A stretch of 64,000 nucleotides of DNA, taken from Pleurotus ostreatus/Saccharomyces cerevisiae fusant (taxonomy: Eukaryota; Opisthokonta). The number at the start of each line of letters is the position of its first letter. Position 1 is the first letter of the stretch. Location: positions 124,001-188,000 of the forward strand of contig JAMQCK010000010.1 of the NCBI GenBank assembly GCA_024196135.1, in the 5' to 3' direction. The notes beneath the pieces are model-generated. The model did not search any database. It saw only the letters and a list, made by a program, of their open reading frames with translations, and had not been told where the DNA came from. Positions 1 through 11,266 of this stretch are shown here, piece after piece. A program made the position numbers and the translations under genes.

Positions 1-529
1 CGTTACTTGTAAGCTGACGGGGCGTAGCTGGTCGTCGGTTATGTCCCGAGGCGTCTTCGCGTTCCTGTTTATCCTCTTGCCGAGCGTCTATGCAAGCGTC
101 GGTCAGTAGAAGCGCGCGCTGATTGGCTGAACGGACGTACGATAACGTCACCCGGCTTGAGAGGCGTCGGCGCGCGTATAGGCTGAGTGTTGACAAAGGT
201 GCCGAAGGGGGAGTCGAGGTCCCGGATGAGAATCTGCGTAGGGTGCGGTGGGGTGTCAGAGCGGTGATGGTGAGAGAGGGGGAGGGGGTGCGCACCTTGC
301 CGCTCTCCAAGTATAGCTCGGCGTGCGTCACAGCGAGGGTGAGAGGGAGGACCGTGCCATGCAAGGGTTCGAAGAGTCCGTTCCGCGGCGAGGGCGCGAC
401 GTGGGACTTTGGTGGCGGGACGCCTAGTGTTATCCTCGGCGCGTCCGGCGTCAAAGACAGCGTTTTGGTGTCGAAGGGGAAGCTGCCTTGCGTCGGGGCG
501 AGCTTGACGGAGACCGCACGGCTGCTCAT
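1..529 (-). CDS. FHA-domain protein, 5' part only (runs off the window)
   Basis: Three exons can be read: 529-296, 233-141 and 87 to the window edge, with GT-AG introns of 62 and 53 nt. The start ATG at 529 opens MSSRAVSVKLAPTQGSFPFD. The exon 2 core RDLDSPFGTFVN, followed by LKPGDVI and then TLGKRI in exon 3, is the classic C-terminal half of a forkhead-associated fold (D-x-x-S-x-x-G-T-x-V-N, then L-x-x-G-D). FHA domains bind phosphothreonine peptides in signalling, DNA-damage and transport proteins. Which FHA protein this is cannot be told, because only about 138 residues are present; the N-terminal placement of the domain would fit SLMAP/Cvt-type or checkpoint-type proteins. It is divergent from the next gene. 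Confidence 0.8.
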   Translation of the reverse strand, partial: MSSRAVSVKLAPTQGSFPFDTKTLSLTPDAPRITLGVPPPKSHVAPSPRNGLFEPLHGTVLPLTLAVTHAELYLESGKVRTPSPSLTITALTPHRTLRRFSSGTSTPPSAPLSTLSLYARRRLSSRVTLSYVRSANQRALLLTDACIDARQEDKQEREDASGHNRRPATPRQLTSN

Positions 530-1179
530 GGTGGGCGTTTAAGGAGGTTCGAGCGGGTGTGGCGAGGCGTTCGGAGGGCGAAGTGGGAGAGCATCCTGGA
601 GGTTCGGTGACGTGCTTTATATCGGCACCGGTGAGTGGGTGCGCACAGCGGAGATGGGGAAGAAGGGGGCATGGCGGGGTTTCAAGCAGGGTTCGCGCGT
701 GCAGGCACATCTGTATGACTGCACCCTCCGTCCGTCTATTACTACGGAAGGCACGAGATCTCGATGCTGTGAGTACCCCGATTGCCTTCCTCCCGCAAAT
801 GAGGCGAGTCATTACCGGGCGCCGTCTGCGAAAGCCTTGAGAAAAGTCTTGAAGATTGAGCCGCTTCGAGATGCCGTACGAGGAGGCGCCTTCGAGGAAA
901 TCATTTATCACTGTCTAGCCGTGCCATTTGGCTTGTCGTGAGAGTTGAAGATAGATCTATCTGGCAGAGTCGAGCTAGTCAGGTCGCAGTGAGATCTCAT
1001 CAAAGGGACGTGGCGCCGACCTGCGCCCACCGGCCACCGGCCCGGCCAACGCACGTGGGAGGTCGAGACGCGCTTGCACGTGACGTTTTCCGGACTTTTT
1101 TCCCTCCTTCGCAAAGTCACTTTCGTCGTCGTCGTCGGCAGCGAGCTCGAGGTATCAAGGCTGCCTGTCGTCGTCGGAC
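530..1179. promoter_or_regulatory. Divergent spacer between FHA gene and mL57-like gene
   Basis: No coding exon is supported in these 650 bases. Two CACGTG hexamers (near 1052 and 1075) lie 105-130 nt before the start at 1180. The open frames on both strands here lack conserved motifs. Confidence 0.4.
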
Positions 1180-2286
1180 ATGTCGCACAGCTTTAGATGC
1201 CTTAACACGTCCCTTCGCGCCTCGCCCCGCGCCTTCGGCGGCCCGTCGTGTGCCGCGCCCGCTAAGGCGCTTACAGGTCCGTAATACTGCGCTCGTTGAC
1301 GTTGAACCCATGTCTGAATGGGGCGGTATAGGGAGGCGGCACATGCATGCTGCGCTGCAGATGAAGCCGGAGACGAAGGGACAACCTGCGCAGCGCGCAG
1401 CGTTCGCGCGCACAGCGCCGCGGCGGCACGAATCGGGAGCGCGCGCCTCGAAGGAGACCGTGGAGCTCGATGGAGACGAGGTGGCGGACCTGCAGACGGC
1501 CCCTGACGCGAACCAGAAGGCGCCGCGGTTGAAGCAGCGCACTCTCCTCCAGCGGAAGGCGTCGTCGTTCGAGGAACACCTCAATGGTCTCTTCGCCCCG
1601 CTCAAGTTCCCGCCTGAGCTTGCGCGGAGGATCATGACGCACGGGAGTCACCCCAAGGCGGTCGCGGGACACAATGCTGGCTTCACCTTTATGGGTGCGT
1701 CGGCTGTCCTCGCTCTCTGATCATTCACTCATACTTCTGTACTAGGCCGGCGCGTGCTGAAGGCGTACCTCCTGCTCTTCCTCAGCTCTAGCCCCAACCT
1801 TCGCCCCTCCCATGACTTGGAAGCCATCGTCGACAAGGCGCTGAACACCTACCTCCTCGGCGAACACGTCGGCAACAAGTGGGGTCTGGGGCGCAATATG
1901 CTCTGGCAACCGACTGTGCCCCGGGAACGGATACCAGGAGAGCCAGTCAACTTCGTCAAGACCTCCGGCTTGTACAAGGTGCAAGGGGATTGCGTCGCTG
2001 CCATCCTCGGTGGCATATTCCACCAATTCGTGCGTGCCATCCCTCCCCCACAATCGCAGTCACGTTGACGCACCTTCAGGGAGGCTCCGTCGCACACCGA
2101 GTGTTCCATACTCGCCTCCTACCTCGTCTACTCGATGACCCTGACGTTCGCGTGCTTCCCGAGGCATTCCACGAGGACGTTCGCCGCGCGCGCGATGCTC
2201 TCGGCGGCGGGAACGCACCACTCCTTTCTTCCGATGCTCATATTGCAAAAGTATCGCCTAGCATAGAGAGCAACGTTAACCTGTGA
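1180..2286 (+). CDS. Mitochondrial large-subunit ribosomal protein of RNase III fold, mL57 (MRPL15)-like
   Basis: Four exons: 1180-1276, 1332-1694, 1746-2029 and 2080-2286; the 55-nt first intron joins in frame at phase 1. The start at 1180 is chosen over the longer upstream open frame because it gives MSHSFRCLNTSLRASPRAFG, an Arg/Ser-rich presequence with no acids, as expected for mitochondrial import. Later segments such as FPPELARRIMTHGS, LNTYLLGEHVGNKWGLGR and LYKVQGDCVAAILGGIFHQF are the RNase III-like fold found in fungal mL44 and mL57. There is no dsRNA-binding domain after it in this protein of about 317 residues, which favours mL57. The acidic catalytic signature of true RNase III is not evident, so a structural role in the mitoribosome is inferred. 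Confidence 0.8.
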
Positions 2287-3820
2287 GTACGCATGCGATG
2301 CCGATGAAACCTATGCTGATACAGTTTGCAGGGCATAATACTATCTACCACCACTGCTTACGAGGAATATACTGCTCTAACCATGACGCTTGTTTTGATT
2401 ACCGCTTCCGCCATGAGCTGCCGGACCCATCTCTGAATAACCAAGATCAGGGTGCAGAACCTGTGCCATGCACGATCCGCCGACGACGCTTTGAAGGATC
2501 CTGATCGAGCGCCTTCGTCGGCACTTCATCCTATCCGAGCGCACTGCATCGTTTGAAGATGCCAACGTTCTGCTCACTATCCTCGGGGCGCGTAAGTGGG
2601 GCAGAGGGACGAGTCTGCGACATGCCGTCAGGCCTCGCAAGGGAAGAACTTGAAAGCAGTATAGGTTTGAGATGATGCAAAGTCCTCCTTCTGGCATGAA
2701 GGGAGGAGGCGGGACCCGCAATCTTCGAACTTTTGAGGTCAGGTTCGTCTTTCTGTGATGTACAGCTGACCCAATTCGCCAGCACTGCGGCCAGTTCAAG
2801 CCAGATATCGATATTTACTGCAGCCTTCAAGCTTCGATTCAGTCGGGCTGGACGTTGTGGTCCCCCGCGGCAAGACTGCCGTCCGCAGTGGCTACACGGT
2901 CAGCATGACGATGGTCGTCGAAGGCGGTAAGCGGTGCGAAAGTGGGTGATGAGAGGACACTTGCAGGGGCGAGTCAAGCTGACCGGGAGAGGTGGAGTCA
3001 GGACTACCGTGCTTCCCTTTCGGCTGTTATCCCATGACCTTTGACGACCTTCGCAAGAGTCGATGGCTTCGTGCGAGTGTCGTCGGTAGCACGTGGGTCA
3101 GTGATACGAACGGACTTTGTCACCCGGTGCGAATCAGAGCGCTCGTCGCATCCCAACAATCTTCTCATGATGGATCGTCGACCGCAGATCGCATTCATGA
3201 AAACTTGTCGATTGTGGACGTACAACTGGAAGGGCGACGTACAACCGCCGCGAGGACCATGGTAGCGAGCGAGACGATGTCGCTGTTCACCGACCTCGAG
3301 CCTTCGCTGAGTCAAGACCAGCAGGGCGATCTCGACGTCGAGTCCTCCCTCGGAACTACGGGGCAGCCTGAGCTGGCGAGGACGAGGAGAAACCGCCGCT
3401 CATCTCGGCGAGCTGATATGTCGCGGGCTCGCCCATGCTGCCTCGACGGGCGCCTTCGCGATTGACACTTGTCTCGAATGATGGCGAGGCCTCGCGCCTC
3501 CATCCCGCCCCCGCCATCTCAAAAGGCTTGGCGCGGACCCCGGGATGTCTGTTTCGGTGACGGATGAATGGGGGGAATAGGCTCGGTGCAATTGTTCCGA
3601 ACAATGCGCCCCTCCGAACCCCGCCTGGATACCGCACGACGACCGTGCAGATCTGCAAGTTTGTGGAGCTCAGGGCGGGCGCGTCTCGCAGATATAAAGA
3701 TGTGCGTGCGATGCCGATTCTGCTCTTCTCATTCCTTCGTGTTTCCCCAGTCCGTTCGTTCCCCCACAAACTAACCCGCGGCGTCTCCCATTCTTTTGAG
3801 CGCCGTCTCTGTCGTTCACG
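2287..3820. other. Intergenic stretch, no supported gene
   Basis: About 1.5 kb between the mL57-like gene and GH105. Short open frames exist on both strands (the longest is 157 codons at 2992-3465 +), but none shows splice-consistent extension, conserved motifs or a recognisable domain. The last part is the GH105 promoter. Confidence 0.5.
3693..3698 (+). promoter_or_regulatory. TATA box of the GH105 gene
   Basis: TATAAA about 125 nt before the ATG at 3821, followed by a pyrimidine-rich stretch typical of fungal transcription start regions. Confidence 0.55.
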
Positions 3821-5400
3821 ATGATTTCCTCGGCTTTTCTCGTCGCGGCTCTCCCACTCCTGGCTGCCGCGCAACTTGACAGCATCTTGGGCACTGGCGA
3901 CGCGGGGTCCAGTGAGGATTCGGGGTCGGTCAGCGGCTCTGACCCAGCCTTCAATCCGTACCCGTACAATCCTGGCTTCGACATTGAGACCGTCGCAGCG
4001 ACGGCAAAGGCACTCCCCCTCTCACTCCTGGGAGTATGGATCGGCGTGTGAGGCGCTTCTCGAGCTGCACAACCCTGGTGCGTATCTCGCTTGCAGCGTA
4101 CAACATTCTCTGATAACCTTCAAGAGTACTCGATCTTCGGCGAGAATGCCTTCCCAGCCATCGTTCTCGACTCCAAAAATGTGCCCGCTCTCGCCTATGG
4201 TAAGCTGACGATTATTGTGCTATAAATTCTGACTCAGTAGCATGCAGCGAAGGAGAAGATTGTCCTAGGCGAAGCACCCAACACTTTCGCTGACGGCGAT
4301 GGTGCCACTGGCGATCCTGCTGCTCTTGGAGTGTACGCAATGCTCTTGGGCAAGGCTGGCGACATACCGATGTCTCTCAAGGCGGACGAGGAAGTGACCT
4401 ACCTCGTTGACGAGTGTCCGCGCTGGCCGAACGGCGCAATCAGCCAGCGCGCTGATGTCGCGGAGCTCTGGTGGGTGGTGACCTTGCTCGATACATACTG
4501 CATCGTTGCTGATCGTCGCGCAGGGCTGAGTACGCACTGAATCTGATCAGCGTCGCCTTCTGCTGATCGTTCGTCTAGCTTCATGTACATGGCGCCGCCG
4601 TTCCTTGCCTACTACGCCGCGGACAGGCAGGATGAGAAGCTTCTGCGTGAATCGGTTGACCAGTGCTCTCACTACCGTGAGGTGCTGCAGTCCAACTCGA
4701 CTACGACGACCGTTTGGGCGCACATCGTTGGTCCGCAGAGCGCTGACCCCGGCCTTTGGTCGACTGGCAATGGATGGGCTGCCGCTGGTGCGGTATGTAT
4801 CACATATCTCCTCGCAGGACTCGACTAACTTGACAACTACAGACTCGTGTACTCGCGACCGTCCTGAAGTCGAATCTGGGCAACAAGGTCGCATGGAAAG
4901 ACGAGGCTGTCAGCACCCTGACCACCCTCATCAAGGAGATCGTCGACGGCGCCATGGCTATGCCCGAGGATGACGGCCTCCTGCGCAACTATCTCAACGA
5001 CACCACCACCGAGCACGGCTTCGGTGAGATCAGTGGCTCGTCGCTGCTCGCCGCCGTTACCTATCGCATGGCCGTGCTGCAGCCGCAGGCCTTTGGCGCG
5101 GAGTACATCGCCTGGGCGGAAGGCGTGCGCGCCACGCTCGGTGGCAAGGATGCCGTTGGCCAGCCGCACATCACCACCAACGGCACCGTCACTCCAGCCG
5201 TGAATCCTCTGGGCTGGACTGACACCGCGCCCTTCACTGCGGGAAGCCCGGAGGGCAACAACTTCGTCGTGCTCTTGTACGCCGCGTGGCGCGACTGCAT
5301 CGACGCCGGTATCTGCCAGAAGCCCGATGCTTCAGCTCCTCCAGCAGCGCGCCGGCGCTTCCACCGCCGCCAGCGCGCTCACTTCGCCCCGTTTGCTTAA
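3821..5400 (+). CDS. Glycoside hydrolase family 105-like six-hairpin glycosidase, secreted; apparent +1 frameshift
   Basis: GH105 enzymes remove the unsaturated uronic acid from pectin or glycan oligosaccharides left by lyases. The protein starts with a signal peptide (MISSAFLVAALPLLAAAQ). Exons: 3821-4077, 4125-4199, 4248-4470, a 6-nt micro-exon 4524-4529, 4579-4792 and 4843-5400. Recognisable blocks are LPSHSWEYGSACEALLEL, LWADFMYMAPPFLAYYA and GLWSTGNGWAAAG, arranged as in fungal GH105 homologues. The Asp of WADF corresponds, by family knowledge (YteR-type), to the catalytic acid/base, and its codon is split across the micro-exon. The frame breaks at a run of five C (4015-4019): removing one C joins LP to SHSWEYG. 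This may be an inactivating mutation or a homopolymer error. The C-terminus after GICQKPDAS is Arg-rich and not conserved in my memory of the family. Confidence 0.8.
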
Positions 5401-5879
5401 CCTGGCTTAGTCTTCCATCTGTACTAACTTGCTTTCCCTGACACGTCGCTTTCGTTCATACACTATTATATCACGCTGAGTATACGTGTCTTGTACAGGC
5501 CGGCCTTTCTACTTGGTGTACTAAATTACGCTGCTTCGAGTGTTAGCTATGTAATATCGGCTCGTGGTAGTGTATTCGCTGTCGGTGGTCAATGCATTGA
5601 TTACATCTCTGTCATGGTGGCTTTGTTTCTTTTGTTCAGTTATGCATGCCGTTGCCTTTCTTCTCCGATGAGAGCCTACCCATGGTGTGTAACCCGTCAC
5701 CCTGACCCTACTCACGCTGATTAGATATCGTAGCTGATTTGATGCCACATCCATCGAACAATGGGCCGGCATCCTCCGCCACTACAAAGCCAAACCCAAC
5801 CCATCAGATGACGACCACGAGGCGCTTACCTTCTTGTCTTGAACCTCCACCTCGCACAAACACATCTCTAAGCTTCATT
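5401..5879. other. Intergenic stretch, nothing recognised
   Basis: AT-richer spacer between GH105 and the next gene. It presumably holds the GH105 3' end and the next promoter; no coding exon is supported. Confidence 0.4.
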
Positions 5880-7246
5880 ATGCCGCCTCCGAGGACCCGC
5901 ATCCCCGTCTACGTCCAGCGCGATACTGCCACTGTACGCGCGACTGAGCCCGCGGCGGCGACAAAAAGCAAGAAACATACACCGGTTGTGCGTCGTACGC
6001 GTAGTCGCGTCCTGCAGGCTGGCCCTTCCTGCCGCCCTCATGACCCTACCGACTCTCCACGTAACCCATTCGGTCAACAGAACAAGTGGCACCGCCTGAT
6101 GGACCTCCCGCCTGTGCTCAAAAACGTCGCACTCTCGCATCTCCCTCTCAACTTCACCATCGTACGTGCGGATGCCCCGGTAGACGATCAGCGTGTGCGA
6201 CGCATGATCTACGTCCCGCGCAACTACACCATTACGCACATACGCGCGTTGGTCATCTATGTCTTCGACGCCACTGTCTATGACGGCGATCTCTTTTCGA
6301 ACCACCACCACGTCGTTGAGATTTGCAAGGACGCCGACATCGCCGGTGACCTCACCAGAGCGCAGACGTTCATCAAGCTCTCCGGGACGCAGGATCCCTA
6401 CACTCCAGTACGCGACGACGGCCCCAAGCATGGAGGCGCCGATGAGCCTCAGTCCTCGCGCACCAAGACTATCCGCTGGGAAGGCGAAGGCGACGTCATC
6501 ATCGACACAATATGGCCCACTGCACCGGACCTCAACGATCAGTGGGAGCAGGCGAATGAGCGCCGTGGCATTATTTTCGTGCGGCAACTTGATTTCTCAA
6601 CCTCGTAATTTTCTGACAGTAGCCTGTACAGAATTTCAAGCACAATCCCGACGTCAAAGTGCACATCACTTTCGATGCGACACTCCGTAATTCGGCGCCT
6701 CAACCCATGAATGTACCCTTCGTGGCAAAATGCCATGGTCGCACGAAGGCTCTCAAAGGATCGTCCTCCAGTGCCTCCATTCGTGTGCCTTACGGCACAG
6801 AGTGGAACGAGCCAGGCGCCTTCAAGGAGTTCTACACCACCCTTGCGAAAGGCAGTGCGGCTCTGCTACCGACTGCTCAGCGCCCCTCCATCCCACGACT
6901 CGCCCAACCGCTTCGCGCTCTTCCGATTAACCCGACGGTGCCGGGCAAGACGCCGGATGCTCTCCCCGCGCACCGGAAGGCAATCAGCGCTCGGGCGATC
7001 AACATCTCGAGGATGGCGAAGTCTGCCTTTCTGCGAGAGTTGGACGACCTCGACGAGCCTGATTCGTCGCCGCAGCCACGGCCGCGTCGTGTGGCGCCGA
7101 TGGCAACCCCTGTGACCGCTGAAGATGACGATGAAGAATCATTCTGGGGCGACAAGAACGAGATTGAGGCTATCTTGGCGGAGCAGATGAAGCAGGCGCC
7201 GCTCTCGCTGGATGACGACTCTGACGACGAGGTGAACCTGTGGTGA
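5880..7246 (+). CDS. Uncharacterised protein, 437 aa
   Basis: Two exons, 5880-6578 and 6632-7246. The splice is placed at TTC|GTGCGG because this 53-nt intron (branch-like CTGAC, end CAG) restores the frame RRGIIF-NFKHNPDVKVHITFD; the in-frame stop at 6606 lies inside the intron. The start at 5880 gives MPPPRTRIPVYVQRD; an in-frame ATG at 5739 is possible. The N-terminal 70 residues are basic and Pro/Ser-rich, the middle 230 look like a globular alpha/beta domain, and the tail is acidic (LSLDDDSDDEVNLW). The segment RRMIYVPRNYTITHIRALVIY faintly recalls pRiA4b ORF-3-like domains, but I would not assign it. No catalytic motif is seen. Confidence 0.65.
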
Positions 7247-7424
7247 CGGGAGCTGGCCTTTGCGGACATCTATGAAGAGCTTGCGTATGCGAGTCAGGTG
7301 AATAGTCTGAACCAAGGACATGTATTTAATTGCAGCATTGTATTATACCATTGGCAGGCACTCGTTGACGTGAGCACGATTATCCTCCTGATCGGCAACT
7401 CGAACATACTGTGCGCGTGGCCAT

Positions 7425-7430
7425 CACGTG
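7425..7430. promoter_or_regulatory. CACGTG element before MYND A
   Basis: Palindromic E-box/G-box 101-106 nt before the ATG at 7531. The same hexamer sits at a similar distance before MYND B (10162), C (10456), D (16949), E (29637) and the gene at 39404 (39535). Confidence 0.45.
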
Positions 7431-7530
7431 AGGCGCTCGTGCGCGTCGATTGGCACGTCACTGGCAGCGCTTCTTGAGTCCTGCGTTCATCGTTCCTTAC
7501 CTGTCCCAGCGCTAATCCACTGCGATCGAT

Positions 7531-8462
7531 ATGGTTGAATCTATTACCGTGGTACCACCTGTTTACGACGAATGCGAGTACTGTGGAGAGGAGGCGGAGG
7601 AGGGACAAACACAGATGTTGAGATGTTCGGCGTGCAAGAACAAGTTCTACTGCGTGTGTGCTGCTTTATTGCGAGGTATGCTATGGAGCATATATCTGAC
7701 CATGCTCAGTCACCGAGGTGCCAGAAAAAGGACTGGAAGGAGCACAAGATGAACTGCTCGCCGCTGCCCGTGCCTTTGGTCCCCAACGCTCCCGAAAAAA
7801 GCCCGGCGATGATCTCGGAGGTAGAACGCGCAGCAAATATGCTCAAGGAAGTCTTTGATGCTTGGAAGGTGAGTGAGACGATGAGCCACTCAGCTTCCTG
7901 TAGAATCGTTGACACCTACTCCAGAGGATCGACGACGACGCGGAGACGAAGGACCTCCCCAACATCGAGAGGCTCAAGCTCAAGTTCAAAGATCCGGCGA
8001 CGAAAAATCTCATTCGTAAGCATGGCTACAATCGTGCTTTGATCAGCTCATCTGAATGGTCATGCAGGCTACGAGCTCCCCGCCGAGTTCGCCTGGAAGA
8101 CTAATCTCCTTGACAAGCACCCAAACTTCGATCGTGTCCTGCACTCACTGAGACGGCTCTTCTGGATCGACACCGTCGCTGGCATCAAGGATGACAAGGA
8201 GCGCGAGGACTGGCTCGAGCAGCTGAAGAGCATGCAGATGCCACCCAGCTTCCCGCAGATCGTGCCGGAGAAGGTGCTCGCCCTTCCGAGCGACCTAAGC
8301 CCTGGTGAGTACGAGATGCTCGCGCAGGTGGCGAACATCAGAAGCTTCCCGCTGGCTCCCGAGGTCCCCGCGGACGCCGGAGACGCTGGCGTGGACTCGG
8401 CCTACACCAAGCGGTGGTTGCACTTAGCGGTAATCCACAAGCAGTCGCGCGCGAGTAGCTGA
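7531..8462 (+). CDS. MYND-type zinc-finger protein (copy A)
   Basis: Exons 7531-7653, 7710-7868, 7925-8015 and 8068-8462. Residues about 15-60 form a MYND finger: C-x2-C (CEYC), C-x2-C (CSAC), FYC split by intron 1, then SPRCQKKDWKEHKMNC, giving the expected eight Cys/His zinc ligands. MYND fingers bind proline-rich partner peptides. The rest (about 200 residues) is a conserved tail without known domain; landmarks are LIRYELPAEFAWKT, LRRLFWIDTVAGI, VPEKVLALPSDLSPGEY and a Trp-containing end. The same tail occurs in copies B, D and E, so these form one paralogous family. The reading frame is open throughout and this copy looks functional. The molecular role is unknown. Confidence 0.82.
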
Positions 8463-9131
8463 TCCAGTGTACGAACTTTACGAATGAAATCGCCCTACTG
8501 CGACAGCGCAGCTTCGTGGTCGATTGATTCAGACAACCGTTAACGATCTCCACCCTCGCCACCTGCGCGTGACGCGGCCAGCCGGTCGCGACCTGCAACA
8601 TTACAGTTCCGGATCCGCTCTCTACCATTGACGCTCGAGGAGCTGTTGAGCGCTCGCCGCACATGACGTACAAATGCTTATGATTCTTGAGGGTTGTCGC
8701 CTCTCAACGCTCACAGAGTATCCTCGACCATCAGCGACATTCGAAAGACACTGCTAGCGTCCCTCGCCATGCAGGTCGAGTCGTAGCTCTTGTTTTCTCA
8801 CTTCATTGTCTGGTCGCGCTGCCTATCCCAACCGCTTCCCGGAACAGGTGCGCAAGCGCCTCGCTTCTTGCTGTCGAGAAAGTCACTTATTTTTCTCCCA
8901 GCCAACTTTTGCATCACTTCTATAGCTGAAGATAAGCGTCGGCTCGCTCAGTATAGCGATGACCGACTTGTAGCCCGCAACAACCTTTCGGCGCCAACGG
9001 ACGTGGGGATTCACTCCCTAGATTTTGCATAAAGTTGGCCCATTATCGTCAGACAGTGCCTGCTACTTTTCACTTGATGAGTATACATTCTACACGATCT
9101 ATGAACTTCTCAAGAGATGAATTAGATGTGG
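8463..9131. other. Intergenic stretch between MYND A and pseudogene B
   Basis: The two neighbouring genes converge here. The segment is AT-richer than its surroundings and no coding exon is supported. Confidence 0.4.
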
Positions 9132-10033
9132 TCATCGCTTCGCGTACATATCGTCCTCGGCCTCGGCCCGGCTTGCTCCATCCCAACCTTCCATGGACCC
9201 CTTCTCGGGTCCCTTTGATACACGATCCACCAGAGACTTCATGTTAGCCGTGTTGAGCAGGCGCCTGTATTCCCCCGGACTCAAATCGCCTGGCCGAGCG
9301 AGCGCCTTCTCCGGCACCATGAGAGGGAAGACCGATGGGAACGTCGCGTTCTTCATGACTTTGATCCACCCGCTTTGTTTTTCCTCACTGGAGATGCCGG
9401 CGACAGTCTCAAGCCAGAAGAGGCGCGTCAACTGGCTGGAGGGGCATTTCTTCGTCAAGCTGCTTGGTCTTCCATTCGAATGCCGCAGGGACCTCGTAGC
9501 CTACATCATGGTTAGCAAAATAATCGAAACGGAGATTGCAGCGCACGATAGAGTTCTTCGAGGGCAGGACATTCCGCTTTTCGATTCTCCTTCTCCTCGC
9601 GCGGCAGCTTGTCGTCTTTGTCGATGGCCTACGCACGCGTCGCGTCAATGACTGACTACATCAAGACATAGGTTGAGTACTTACTGTACATGCATCTCGA
9701 AGGTCTTTCAGAAGGTTCGCAACACGTCGTACTTCAGCGACGAGCTGCGGGCTTCTCTCCGGAACGGTGGGTACGAGGGGCAGGGTGAGTGGCAAGCAAT
9801 TCTTCTTATGCGTTTTCCAGTCCTTCTTCTGACACTTGGGCGATTAGGAGGACCCGTCAAATGTCCGGGATGGGCAAGTATCGAGAGAAAATATGCCGAA
9901 CATACGCAGTAGAGCTTCGCCTTGCACGATGAACACCTCAGCAAGGACGCCTTGCCGCTGGCCTTCTTGTAGCAGCACTCGCATTCGTCGGACAACGGCG
10001 GAAGAACAGCAAGGGTATCGCCGGAAATGGCCA
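9132..10033 (-). pseudogene. MYND-type zinc-finger gene, degenerate (copy B)
   Basis: Homology to copies A, D and E runs the whole length: CECCYKKASGKASLLRCSSC, LYC, CQKKDWKTHKKNC, YEVPAAFEWKT, LTRLFWLETVAGI and VPEKALARPGDLSPGEY, in the same exon order. Three lesions are visible. No in-frame ATG precedes the finger. The acceptor of intron 1 is AA (9845-9844) where the paralogues have AG, so the next usable AG would delete three residues between finger Cys residues. The last exon shifts frame at a run of four cytosines on the coding strand (9441-9444); with three, the frame runs on to the paralogous C-terminus. The first two are not homopolymer artefacts, so a pseudogene is the best reading. 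Confidence 0.7.
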
Positions 10034-10161
10034 GGCATGTCGTCGAGGAATCTAGTCTGTCTGCTGCTTGAGTCGAAGGTGATGGATAGTGGTCAAAGGC
10101 TCCTGAAGGGACCGCAGACGACCTGATGTGACGGCGTTACATGTCAAAGGAGAGGGCGGGC

Positions 10162-10167
10162 CACGTG
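10162..10167. promoter_or_regulatory. CACGTG element before MYND B
   Basis: About 130 nt upstream of the start of MYND-like homology on the minus strand, matching the spacing in the intact copies. Confidence 0.4.
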
Positions 10168-10455
10168 TTCGGGCCTCGACTTTGCTGTCCTGGCTTTGTC
10201 ACCCCTTGCTCATCACTGCAGGACAGAGATACATCAATGGGTGGCATTGTCAGAGTAACCTGTTCTGTATTTTCCCTCTTCCCTCTCCTGCCGACTTTTG
10301 GAGAGGGAAGCAGTGTCGGAGGCCTAAAAACCAGTTGTAAAAGAAAAAGAGTTGATGATGGATAGAAGGGACGATAGACTGGCAATAAGTTGAGCAATAC
10401 CGGGCACGACGTGTTCAAGTTGACAACCAATAACACACAACAGTCACGCAAGAAT

Positions 10456-10461
10456 CACGTG
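10456..10461. promoter_or_regulatory. CACGTG element before MYND C
   Basis: About 125 nt before the ATG at 10584. Confidence 0.45.
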
Positions 10462-10583
10462 CCTTGAACGTGACGTGACAAGCTGACAATTGGCTCCGCC
10501 GTCCAGGATGTAACACTTTTCTAGACATTTCCCCTTGCCTCCTCCCTTTTCTCCTCCATCCACTCAGGAGAAAGATAAAAACC

Positions 10584-11266
10584 ATGGTCGATGCTATACG
10601 CACCTTCACAGTCAACGTCGAAGGCCGTCGAGTTCCCGTTAACCTCGGCTGCTCTTACACCGGCTGGGCGCTTGCGCTTGCAGAACCTACAAACAGACAT
10701 CGGCCCCTCTTCAGGGTACTCAGCGCTATGACCTTCGACGCATCTTTTCCTTCGCCCAGCCCAATATCGGGGGGACAAGTCTTCTGCATGATAACTCGCG
10801 CGTCCAACCAAGGGTTGCTTGCGCAGCTTGTCGCACAGCGCGTCCTCTGGGAGATCCCAACCCCCGAAATGCAGCACGATAGCTTGGTAGAGGTGTTGCT
10901 GGGAGACGCCGAGATTGCCCATACGTGCTTGAAGTGCGCGAGGGACTTTGCTTTCAGCGCTCCGAAGCCATTCGAGCTGCCTGGCGAGCCGCGTCTCCCG
11001 CAATGCTCGAAGTGCAGGGTGGCGCGCTACTGCGATGCGAAGGTAAGCGAACACGGTCCTATAGGGGCAGGATACTTACCATTTTTCGACAGTGTCAGGA
11101 GGCCGACGCGGAGGCGCACAAGCTGGATTGCAAGCTATGGCGCACCCGCCCTCACGAGGCTGCCCAATTAATGGAGAAGCGGCGCCGAGAGGACATAAAG
11201 TGCTTGATGCAATCGCACGGCTTTACAACTCTTGAACAGTTAGCAAGGTATCTCGAGAAGAGATGA
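10584..11266 (+). CDS. Protein with C-terminal MYND zinc finger (copy C, different architecture)
   Basis: Two exons, 10584-11042 and 11093-11266, with a 50-nt GT-AG intron inside the finger, at the place where the other MYND genes also carry an intron. The start ATG has a good context (aaaaccATGG). About 110 N-terminal residues have no recognisable domain. Then comes the finger: CLKCARDF, a spacer, CSKCRVARYCDAK and CQEADAEAHKLDC. A basic 38-residue tail ends in TLEQLARYLEKR. Unlike A, B, D and E, the finger is near the C-terminus and the conserved SPGEY tail is absent, so this is a distant relative. It is divergent from pseudogene B across a 550-nt spacer. The long minus-strand frame over the same bases is a shadow. 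Confidence 0.75.

Noticed and set aside
938..1179. Upstream extension of the mL57-like frame
   Set aside because: Arg/Pro-rich without conserved text. The ATG at 1180 with a 55-nt intron gives a proper mitochondrial presequence and joins in frame.
5868..6587. 239-codon minus-strand frame
   Set aside because: Antisense of the spliced gene at 5880; no splice or motif support.
10521..11054. 177-codon minus-strand frame
   Set aside because: Mirror of MYND C, whose plus-strand finger and splice site are clear.
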